60,297 bases of DNA. Source: CAYJHC01 sp964369465 (GTDB lineage: Bacteria; Bacillota; Clostridia; Peptostreptococcales; Anaerovoracaceae). Position 1 is the stretch's first letter. Each line of letters starts with the position of its first letter. Under the pieces are notes generated by a model. The model saw only the letters and a program-made list of their open reading frames with translations. It had not been told where the DNA came from and ran no database searches. The translations under genes and the position numbers were made by a program. The DNA is taken from the NCBI GenBank assembly GCA_964369465.1, contig CAYJEX010000009.1:1-60297 (forward strand). The letters run 5' to 3'. Below are positions 49,101 to 60,297 of this stretch, piece by piece.

Positions 49101-52100
49101 AAATATATACAGAGATTTCCGCTAACCTAAAAGTGGAAGTAGTTCCTGAAGATAAATAAAAATAAAAAAAATGATGTAAAAAGAAAAATAAAGGTTGTAA
49201 ATAAAAAATCGGAAAGGGAATTATATGGAAAAATTAGCTCCACATAATGAAGAAGCTGAAAAGTCAGTTCTTGGTTCAATATTGATTAACCCTGACATGC
49301 TGCATGACGTTTCGGAAATAATTAAAGCTGATGATTTTTATTTTAATAGGAACAAAGAAATATTTGAGGTGGCAATGGAGCTACAAAGTAAGGGAACTCC
49401 GATAGATCATCTTACTATTTGCGATGAATTAAAACGTAGGGCATCCCTTGATTGGGTTGGAGGAAGAGGATATGTAGTAGCTTTAGGGAATGAAGTCCCT
49501 TCTACAAGGAATGCAGTGGCATATGCTAAAATAATATATGATAATTCAGAGTTGAGAAAATTAATAGTAGCAGGTAAAGGAATTTTGGAACAGAGCTACG
49601 AACCAAATGCAAATGCAGAAGAAGTTTTGTCGTATGCTGAGCAAGAAGTCTTTAACATTTCGCAGAAAAAAGAAACGCATAATACCAGTCGATTAACTGA
49701 AATTTTACACGAAAATCTTATTATGATAGATGAAAGAGTGAAAAATAGAGGGCAGATAATGGGGATTCCAAGTGGATTTGTTGACTTGGATAATATAACT
49801 ACAGGTTTTCAGAAGTCAGACATGATAGTACTAGCAGCAAGACCTTCTATGGGGAAAACGTCTTTTGCTCTAAATGTTGCACAAAGAGCAGCGGACAAAG
49901 GTAACAAAATAATGATATTCAGCTTGGAAATGTCGCGACAACAGATAGGGATGAGATTTATTCTTATGGAATCTAAAGTGGATGCACATAAACTAAAAAT
50001 GGGTGAAATAGGCTCTCAAGAGTGGGAAAACATATACTATGCCATAGAGGGACTTAGCAAAGGTGAAATAACTGTAGATGATACTGTTGGAGGAAGTCTT
50101 ACTTCGATTACAAGTAAGTGTAGAAAATTAAAAGCGGAGAGAGGATTAGATTTAATTATAATTGATTATTTGCAGCTGATAGAAGCCAGTACAAAAGTTG
50201 AAAGCAGATTACAAGAGATAAGTAGCATCTCGAGGGGGATCAAACAGCTTGCTAGAGAAATGGATTGTCCCGTAATTGTATTGTCACAATTGTCTAGAAA
50301 TCCTGAAGCTAGAACAAATAAAAGGCCTATTCTTTCCGATCTTAGAGATTCAGGAGCGATAGAACAGGATGCAGACCAAGTAATCTTTTTGTACAGAGAT
50401 GATTTTTATGAAAAAGATTCAGAAGAAAAAGGTATATGTGAAGTAATTGTGGCAAAAAATAGAAACGGCCCAACAGAAACGATTAAATTAAAATGGCAGA
50501 AGGAACACACTAGATTTGAAAACTTGGATTACAAGTCTTACCTATAGTAGAGGAAATGAAAATCAAGACGTGTAGATAAATGCAAAAGGGAAGGGAAAAA
50601 GATGGACTTTATCAAGGAAAGAAACTCGAATGTTTTTTTAGGAGATACAAGAATAGAAAACATATATATAACAGAATACCTTGCTAAAGCCCCAGGAGAA
50701 TATGTAAAAGTATTTTTGGTGATTTCTATGTGCGCAGAATCTGGAGAGGCATATTCAGAACTTGAAATATCAAAAATTCTAAATCTTGAAGAAGAAGAAA
50801 TAAAAAAAGCATTTGTGTATTGGCAAGAATTAGGTATTTTGAAAAGAGAAAATAGCTCGATGAAAATAACATCTCTAAGAGAAAAGGTGTTTGCGAGTGA
50901 AAGAAAAACAGAAAATTCTACTGATATGAAGAAAAACAATAATAATGCTATTTTGGAAAATAAAGAAATTGCAGGAATGGTTTCTTCTATAGAGAAAGTA
51001 ATAGGAAGGCCGTTGACAGGAACGGAGACGGAAAAGATAATTTGCTGGATAAATGAGTATTCTGCGACCCCTGAGATAATTGTGTACGCATATGCATATG
51101 CATCAGAAAAGAAAAAAGATAACCTACCTTATGTTGGTGCGATCGTTAAGGAATGGACTCTAAAAGGGTATCGTACTGTTCGGGAAGTTGATATTCACTT
51201 AGAAGAAGTTGATCAAAAGCATTATGTATATAGAAGAATTATGAAGGCTTTAGGATTTACGAGAAATGCTACAGAACAGGAAAGAATAATGATTGACGCA
51301 TGGATAAATGAAAAAGGAATTTCACTTAATGAGATAATAGATGCATGTGCTAAAACAACTGCGATACCAAATCCAAATTTGAATTATGTAAATGCAGTTA
51401 TTGAAAATAAAAACGGGAAAAATGCTCTAGAGAACAAGAGCCATGCTTTGAAGAAAATTGAAGAACTTTATAGAGAAAGAAGAAGAGAAGCAGAAGAAAG
51501 AAGCCGAAAGAACATTAAGTATGTTGCTGATAAATATCCTGAAATATTAGAAATAAATGAAGAAATAAGAACAATAGGGATTGCCATGTCGAGAGAATTT
51601 GCTACAGGAGGGCATAATAAGATAGAAAATATCGAGAAGTTAAAAATAAAACTACATGAAAAAGAAAGATACAAAAAAGAAATTCTAACAAAAAATAATA
51701 TTCCCATTGATTATGATTCCATAGTATATAGTTGCAATAGTTGTAAAGATACAGGAACAAGAAATGATGGGAGCAAATGCATATGTTACGAAAAAACAAT
51801 GAAGGAGGTTAATAATGAGTAAGAAAAAAACAACTTCAAAAGAGCCAGAATATATAGGTTATAGCTCTATTAGTAAAGAAAGAAAAAAAGCAAGAATTAA
51901 GGCGAGAAAAGAGAGAGAACGAAGAAGCCTTATTAAAATAGTCGTAATAAAAATTAAATCACCATTTTTTGCTGTTCGAAATAAAATAGAAACGCGCAAA
52001 TTTATTGTGTCCAAATCTAGTAAAAGGATTGTAAGAAAGTTGGAAAAAAGCGAAACTGGAATTTCAGAAAGAGCTGCAAGTGTGATTGCGGGAATAGATG

Positions 52101-55100
52101 AAAATAGTGAGAAAAAGATTAAAGGTGTGAAAGAGGGGTTAAAAAAACTCAAAGTAGCAATTGAAAATAAAAACTTTATAGATGGAGCAAGAAATAAACA
52201 AGTAATAGGTGCAACTATTTCTATGATGGTGGCGGCTGTGATGATTATTGGTGCATTTAATTTTGTTACAGCATATGAATATTCATATAAAGGGAGACCC
52301 TTAGGTATTGTCTCGGAGCAGCAAGATGTAACAGAAATAATTGAGGTGGTAAATAGTCAACTGACAAAGGAACATAGTGCTAATGTAAATCTAAAGGCAC
52401 AGGATGGTACAGGCATAGAGTTTAGAAGAGTGGTCGCTTTAGATAGCCATATTCAAACTCCAGATGAAGTTTTAACTACACTTACATATATGCAGGATAT
52501 TACTGTTTCGGCATATGGTATATTTGTAGATGGAAAAAGAACAAGTGTCGTTGCGACAGAAAAAGAAGCGGAAGAAACTGTAGAAGAAATAATTGGATAC
52601 TATACAAAACAAACAGAGGGAGTTGAGTATGTAACTGCTGAATACAAAGAACTAGTAGAAATTAAACCTACAGAAGTAAAATTGGGAACTGTAGAGGATA
52701 AAGAAAAAGCAAAAGAAGAAATAATGACAGGCGTAACAGTAGAACAAGGACATATTGTTGAGTCTGGTGATACGATGGACTCTATTGCAAAAGAATATGG
52801 AATATCTGTTGGGGAAATAGAGGAGGCAAATCCAAATGCAGATAAAACTTCTTTAGTTTTAGGAGAAACAATAAAAATAATTACAAAAGAACCATTAGTA
52901 AATGTAACTGTTGTAGCAAATGTTTCTTCTGTGAGAGAAATGCCTTTTGAAACCGAAAAAACTGATGATTCATCATTGTTTCTTAATTCAGAACGTATTG
53001 TAGAAGAAGGGGTAAATGGAGAAGAAAAGATAGAAGCAAGGATAACATATGTAAATGGTGAAATTGTAGAAGAAGAAATATTTTCACAAACGATAATAAA
53101 GGAACCGGTTAATGAGAAAATTTTAGTTGGAACAAGAGAGCTTCCGCCGAGCATAGGGTATGGAACGTTTATTAACCCGTATGCAGGGGGAATATTGACA
53201 TCTCCTTATGGAATGAGATGGGGATCTATGCATAATGGAGTTGACTTGGCGGGGCCAACAGGTTCGCCGATTATTGCCTCTGATGGAGGAACCGTAACAT
53301 TTTCAGGTTGGAACGGAGCATATGGAATGACTGTAGAAATATATCATGGAGATGGAAACTCAACCTTATATGCACATTGTAGTGAGTTGCTTGTTTCTGT
53401 TGGCGATAGTGTGTTCCAAGGGCAAGATATTGCGAAGGTAGGAAGCACAGGATTTTCAACAGGGCCTCATGTACACTTTGAAGTAAATGTTAATGGCGAA
53501 AGAGTGAATCCGGCAGATGTAATCCCAATATAAAAACAGCACGATGCTTCTCGCTTCTATGTGCGAAGAGTTTCACTTCAAACCTTTAGTAGTGAGCACA
53601 TAGTATTTTACTGAAACGCTGAAGTGCTAGTTGCTTTTCTTGCTGACTTGTAACCTTTGATATAGGGGATTGTGCAAATGTGTCACTTCCTTAGCCTTGA
53701 TTTAAAATGTTTTGAATATACACAAGATGCTTTGTATTTAAAAGGACCTGCATTAGCAGGTCCAAGTAGATGAAATTTGGCAATTAATGTAATCGGAGTT
53801 ATTTTCCAATGAGAATTGGGAAATGTATGTTAACGAACCGTCCTCGTTTTTATTGAGAAAAACATTGTGTAATATAGCATCTCCCAAATAAAGTTCCTTT
53901 TGATAATGTGCTTTTAAATCTACAAGAATGTCGGATTTCGCATTAGAGGAATTAATATAGGCTTGGTGCCATTTTATGTAAACGTTGTTATTCACATGAT
54001 TGTTGGTGTCGATATGCTCTTTTGTAGTGGTGAGCTTTTCAGAAAAAACGGGAACATCCATTGTAGGAGGAGCTTGGGAAAAAGTGTTTTCTACAAAAAC
54101 ATCATCAATATCGCATTCATAAGCAAGAATTATTTCGCTTGAAGGCTTAACTAATTTACGAGATGAATAATTGATAATTACCCATTTTGACATACACTCT
54201 GCAATTAAATCGCCTTCCTGATTATTGATTGTGAAACTCCTATGGCTTTGTAGGCGTTTGTATGTGTTGGACCATGTTTTGATATTATATGTGCCATTTA
54301 TTTTGGGTGTTGAATAAAGCTTAAGATGCCAATCAAGCAAAACCCAGGAAATTTCTTTTTCTTTTAGCCATGAAGGTGTTTGGCCTAATGAAGCAGAATG
54401 ATCCCCAGCAATAGATCCGAGCAAAGATATAATGCTTGTCACGGGAAGTATATTGTTAGTAGAAGTGTCATTATTTTGGAATGTGTGTTTTTTTTCGTAA
54501 AAACCTTTCATAAGTGCTCCTTTTGATATAAGTGTTTTTTAGTAAATTTAATAATTAAAATAATTTAATTATTATGATTATATCTTAATAAAGTGAATAT
54601 GACAAGTTGCTCAGATACCAAGAGAAGTTTAAACAAGAAAGGAGTGTTAGAATGCCTAGAAAAAGAAGAAGCCGAGAATTTGAAAAGAATTCAAATGTAA
54701 TTAAGATGGAAGAATTAAGAAGTTCCAATAATGCAAATCAGCAAAAAGCCGAAAAAAAATCCCGAAAAAAAGAAAAAAGAATAAAAGACGCTCCTCCAAG
54801 CAGCAATAGTGTTTCATCAAAAACTGGGAAGCTCAATAAAAAGAAAATAATCAAGATGATTATTGTGGCAATTGTTCTTGTTGTTTTTCTGAATTCTGGA
54901 TATAAACTAATGCAAGCATTTTTTGAAGGCAAATCGTTGAATGATAAAAATACAGTATTGGAAGCAGAAAAAGAAGAATTGCAAAATGAATTGAAAATTG
55001 TAAATACAGATGAATATATAGAAAAAAAAGCAAGAGAAAAGTTGGATCTAGTAATGCCTGGTGAGCTAATTTTTGTTCTTCCAGAGGAGGAGTAATGAAA

Positions 55101-58100
55101 AAGCACATAAATATTGCGGAAGTGATTGTGGTGGAAGGCAAAGATGATACTGCAAAGCTTAAAGAGATAGTAGGAATAAATACTATAGAAACGCATGGAT
55201 ATGGAATAACAGAAAAAAAATGGCAAGAATTAGAAAAAGCGTATAAAGAGATTGGAATAATTATATTTACAGATCCTGACCATGCGGGAAACCAAATAAG
55301 AAAAAAACTTAAACAGAGGTTTCCTTTGGCAAAAGAAGCATTTTTGAGTAGGGAGAAAGCAAGTTCAGGAGTAAATATAGGAATTGAAAATGCAAAAATA
55401 GATGATATAATTGAAGCTCTGGAAAAAGCAAAAGAGCTTTGGTGTGATGAAGAAGAAAAAAAAGTAAAACAAGAGACGGAAAAATTATCCATGGAAGATA
55501 TGATAGAAATAAAACTAATTGGGGATAAAAATTCGAGAGAAAGGCGAAAGTATATTTCGGATATATTTGGATTTGGATATAGCAACGCAAAAAAAACTCT
55601 TGAGAAAATCAATTTGTATAATATAGGAAAAGAAAAGATTAGTCTAGAAATAAATAAATTTGAAAAAAGATAAGGAGAGTACTAAATATTGAAAGGTTGC
55701 TTTGAATATGAATAGAGAAATAAAGCTTTATTCAAAAAAAGAAATAATGGATATAAAAGAGAAATATAAATTTTTTCTCTCAAAATCACTTGGTCAAAAT
55801 TTTCTTCTAGATAAAAATATCATTGATAAAATTGTAGAAAGTTCTCTAATAGGGGAGAATGACCTTGTTATTGAAATAGGCCCAGGAATAGGTGTATTAA
55901 CAAGGGAGCTTTCAAAACAAGCAAAAAAAGTTTTGGCTATAGAGATAGATAAAAATCTTATTCCTATTTTGAATGAAACTTTGGAAGATTTAGATAATGT
56001 TGATATAATAAATGAAGATGTTCTCAAGGTTGATATAAATGAATTGATAAAGAAACAAGGCAAATTCGAAAAAATAAGAGTTGTAGGTAATTTACCATAT
56101 TATATTACTACGCCTATTATCATGAAGTTTTTTGAAGAGTCTGCCAAAGTTGATTCGATAACTGTTATGATGCAAAAGGAAGTGGCAGATAGAATAAAAT
56201 CAAAACCTGGAACTAGGGCATATGGTGCAATATCGGTTGCAGTACAGTATTACTGTGATGTTGAGTATTTATTTACAGTTTCCAATCAAGTATTTTACCC
56301 ACAACCAAAAGTAGATTCGGCAGTTTTAAGACTAGATTTAAAAGGCGAAAAACCTTTTTATGACATAGATGAAAAAAAGTTTTGGAGTTGTGTGAAAAAG
56401 GCGTTTTCACAACGCAGAAAAACCTTGGCGAATTCATTGATTGGGATAGAAGGATTAGATAAAGAAGAAGTAAAAGAGCTTTTGAAAAGAGCAAATATAG
56501 ATGAAATGAGAAGAGCGGAGACTTTAAGCATTGAAGAATTTGGAGAAATTACGAGAGGATTGTAGAAGTAGATGGATAAATTAAAATTATTATATAAAAA
56601 GTATCTAAGTAACATTTTCGCGATTAATATTGTGCTTGCAATAGTTTTGAATGTTACGATAGAGTTGCTTGCGAGGAAGAGTTGGAGCTTGTTGATTGGA
56701 TATGTTTCAGAAGAGTTTTTTGTCTTTCTGATAAATTCTATTATAATTTTTGCCACACTTTCTATTGCGATTCTTTTTAGAAGAAGAACATTCACAGTGT
56801 TATTTGTGAGTTTATTGTGGCTTGCGATAGGGATTGTTAATGGCGTTATCTTGAGCCAGCGAATGACGCCGTTTACAATAGGGGACTTGCAAGCTTTTCA
56901 AGAAGGAATGGAAGTTGCTATAACGTATATGCCAATTTCAGAAATACTATTGTATATTGGTGCGGCAATTTTAGCGATTGCTTTGATTATAATATCATTC
57001 ATCAAACTTCCTAAGAAAAAGGAAAAAGTTAATTATATAAAGTCTATAATGGGAGTTCTGCTTTTAGGAGTATTACTGATAGGAACCTTATTTCTGGGGA
57101 TTAGAACAGGCACCATGGATACTTTTTTTCCTAACCTTGCGTACGGATATAGAGACAATGGAGTTCCATACAGTTTTCTCAGTACTTGGCTTGACAGAGG
57201 ATTAGATAAACCTAAAGGATACTCTGAAGAGATGATAGACGAAATATTTACAGAAGAGGAACTAAATACGACGGTTCATGCTGAAATGACAAATAAAAAT
57301 ATGGGAGATACAGGTCCAAACATTATATTTGTACAATTGGAATCTGTAATTGATCCATATGTAATAGAAGGAATAGAAATGTCTGCAGATCCTATTCCGA
57401 ATTTAAGAAAACTTATGGATGAAAATCCGAGTGGGTTGCTAACTGTTCCTTCGATGGGAGCAGGAACTGCAAATACGGAATTTGAAATAATGACAGGATT
57501 TAGTGCTAGACTGTTTGGACCAGGGGAGTATCCATACAAAACCGTTTTAATGGATCAAACCATAGAAAGCTATCCGTTTGTTCTTGGCGAATTAGGCTAT
57601 GCTACGCATGCTGTACATAACCATAGAGGACTTTTTTATGGTAGAAATGAAGTGTTTGCGAATTTGGGATATGATACATTTACCTCTTTGGAGTATATGC
57701 AAGGCATAGAAAAAACAAAAAGCAACTGGGCAAAGGATACAATATTGACAGGAAGCATATTTGATGCGCTAGAATCTACAAAAGAAAGAGACTATGTGTA
57801 CGCAATAGGGGTGGAGGGTCATGGAAAATACCCAACGGAACAAACCATATTTAATCCTGAAATAGTTGTTACGACAGATTTGGGAGAGGAGATGAAATGG
57901 CAATTCGAGTATTACGTGAACCTATGTTATGAAACGGATAAGTTTATAGGTGAGTTAATTACTGAATTGGAAGAATTTGAGGAAGATACAGTGCTGGTAA
58001 TATTTGGAGACCACTTACCGGCGATAGAATATATAGACGACTCCACATTGCTTGGAAGAAGCATGTATCAAACTGATTATGTGATCTGGAGCAATTACGA

Positions 58101-60297
58101 TGTACAATATGACTTTGAAGCTGGAGATAAACTGGGGTATCAATTAGCAGCTGAAGTTTTTGAAATAATCGGAATATATGAAGGTGCTATGACGACTCTA
58201 CACCAAAACTATAGGGATGAAGATAGTTATAGAGAGAAACTAGAAGCATTGCAGTATGATATTATCTCTGGTGATCTATATCTGTATGATGGAGAAATAC
58301 CATATTATAGAACGGACATTAAACTAGGAGTGAGAGATATCACTATTGATAGAGTTGAGGAAATAGGAGGCAAATACTTTATTGTTGGAGAGAACTTCAA
58401 TGTGTATAGTAAGGTTAATTTAGATGGGGAAATATTAGACACTTTCTATATTAGTTCTACTCTTTTAGGACTAGAAGAGAAAGTAGATCCAGAAGAAGCA
58501 TCTAAAATGAAGGTTAGCCAAGTTGAAAGCGGTAATGAAATTTTAAGTACTACAGAGTAATTTTGTATGTTTTGTCTCCGATGAAGAGCGCTAAAAGCAA
58601 ACGTAATTCGAATTAGATATTTTCTGTTGTGTCTTTTTGGAATTCTTTGCTTGCGTCAAAAAGGCCAAGCATAAATATATGTGCATATTTGTTGTAAGGA
58701 GACCCTAACTGGTCGCATGCTTTTTTAATTTTTTCAAATTCTCTTTCTTTGTCTTCGATAGGAAGTGAAGCTGAAGCTTTGTAATAAGCAAGATTTTTTG
58801 ACAAGTTCATTCTTTGGCGAAAAAGCTCTATCATTTGATTGTCTATATTGTTTATTTCTTTTCGAATATCATCTAAAGGCGTGTTAAAAAGTCCCATTAA
58901 GAATAACCTCCTATAAAATCTAAGTTTTGCAACGATATCTATCAATGTATTATATCATTAAATGTATAGTTTTCATTACGAAAATAATGAAAAAACATCT
59001 TAAATATGATATAGTAATGGGTAGAAGTTAAAATAAATGCAAGAGAATTGGCATATAGTTGATATTAAATAAAAAGTATATATCTATTAACAAGTAGGAA
59101 TTAAAATTAAAAAAACATAAGATAGAAAGGAACCTAGTGATGAGTAACTTTATAGTAACAAAAACAAATTGTCCAAAAGAAAAGCCAGAGGACGACAATC
59201 TAAAATTTGGAATAGAGTTTACTGACCATATGTTTGTTATGGAATATAGCGAGGAAAAAGGGTGGCATGATGGACAAATAATGCCATACGGTCCGATCTC
59301 CTTGGATCCTTCCTCTATGGTTTTTCATTACGGCCAGGAAATGTTTGAAGGATTAAAAGCATATAGAACGCAAGACGACAGAGTACTGTTATTTAGACCA
59401 AATATGAATGCAAAAAGAACAAATAATACGAATCAAAGATTATGCATACCAATTATAGATGAAACATTGTTTGTTGATGCAATTAAAGCAGTAATTGAAG
59501 TTGATAAAGACTGGATTCCAAGAAAAGAAGGCACGTCTTTATATATTAGACCTTTCATTATATCGACTGAGCCAACATTAGGCGTTAGTCCATCAAAAAC
59601 ATATAAATTTATAATTATTTTAAGTCCAGTAGGACCATATTATTCAGGAGGATTAGCTCCAACAAGCATTTATGTGGAAGAAAAATATGTAAGGTCGGTA
59701 ATTGGTGGCACTGGAGAAGCAAAATGTGGTGGAAATTATGCGGCAGGACTTAAAGCTCAGAAAGAGGCTCGAGAAAAAGGATATGACCAAATTTTGTGGT
59801 TGGATGGTGTTGAGCGAAAATATGTAGAAGAAATAGGAGTTTCAAATGCTTTTTTTGTAATTGATAATGAGATTGTTACTCCGCCTCTTTTGGGAACAAT
59901 TTTACCAGGAATTACTAGAGATTCTGTTATACAAATTTTGAAAAATAAAGGATATGTTGTGTCAGAAAGAAGAATATCTATTGATGAGATATATGAAAAT
60001 GCAAAATCAGGAAGGCTAAGGGAGATGTTTGCTTCTGGAACAGCATCGGTAATATCTCCGGTAGGTAAACTATGCTATAATGGAGAAATTGCAACTATAA
60101 ATAATAATGAAATAGGTGAAATATCTCAAATGCTTTATGACTATTTGTGCGCAATTCAAACTGGAAAAGAAAAAGATCCATTTGATTGGGTAGTTGAAGT
60201 ATAGAATTGCGTTATGTAGGGAGCGCTAGCTCAATGGATAGAGTCGCAGACTTCGAATCTGTCGGTTGGGGGTTCGAGTCCCTCGCGCTTCACCAAA

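Overview
This 60.3 kb window is chromosomal DNA of a low-GC, Gram-positive anaerobe-type bacterium, most likely a member of the Clostridia. The evidence is the A/T-rich codon use, strong AGGAGG-type ribosome binding sites, frequent TTG/GTG starts, sigma-A style promoters, single-chain PurL, RNase M5, NFACT/RqcH, RpoZ with an acidic tail, DnaD-type primosome protein and BioY/BirA. I cannot name the genus. There are no phage genes, insertion sequences, CRISPR arrays or rRNA genes; one tRNA-Arg lies at the right edge.

Layout. (1) 1-2.9 kb: a calcium-type P-ATPase on the minus strand with a consensus promoter and a structured, terminator-bearing leader. (2) 3.0-9.8 kb: a minus-strand histidine operon in the order hisZ-hisG (fused), hisC, hisB, hisF-hisI (fused), hisH, hisA, hisE; hisD is absent. 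(3) 9.9-12.5 kb: the only clearly accessory segment, a truncated TNT-type (NAD glycohydrolase) toxin C-terminus followed 20 bp later by a 714-residue, internally repeated protein that looks like several immunity modules strung together. (4) 12.5-20 kb: rplM-rpsI with a long leader, then a co-directional run of envelope and metabolic genes (YjdF-like protein, cardiolipin synthase, EamA transporter, HD hydrolase, larE, phosphohexomutase). (5) 20-23.7 kb: rqcH (minus), yicC and a QueG-like Fe-S protein.

(6) 23.8-35.2 kb: the purine operon purL-E-C-M-N-F-H-D, covering the IMP pathway except purB and with no purK; its PurF lacks the catalytic cysteine. (7) 35.3-36.3 kb: gmk-rpoZ. (8) 36.4-40.5 kb: proline synthesis split over two strands (proA plus a YprB-like nuclease on minus; proB-proC on plus). 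(9) 40.6-43.3 kb: NUDIX hydrolase, XerD-like recombinase, TagO/WecA-like transferase. (10) 43.4-45.2 kb: bioY-birA under a promoter overlapped by a textbook BirA operator. (11) 45.2-53.5 kb: lipoprotein, DUF2232-like protein, GdpP-like phosphodiesterase, rplI, dnaB, a DnaD protein fused to the zinc-binding N-domain of a helicase loader, and an M23 peptidase. (12) 53.7-60.3 kb: acyl-ACP thioesterase, DivIC/FtsB-like protein, rnmV-rsmA, LTA-synthase-like protein, chorismate mutase, ilvE and tRNA-Arg.

Most of the window is housekeeping. The points of interest are the toxin remnant with its composite neighbour, several domain fusions (HisZG, HisFI, DnaD-loader), catalytic-residue substitutions (PurF Cys, XerD His, RqcH Asp) and several cis-regulatory structures.
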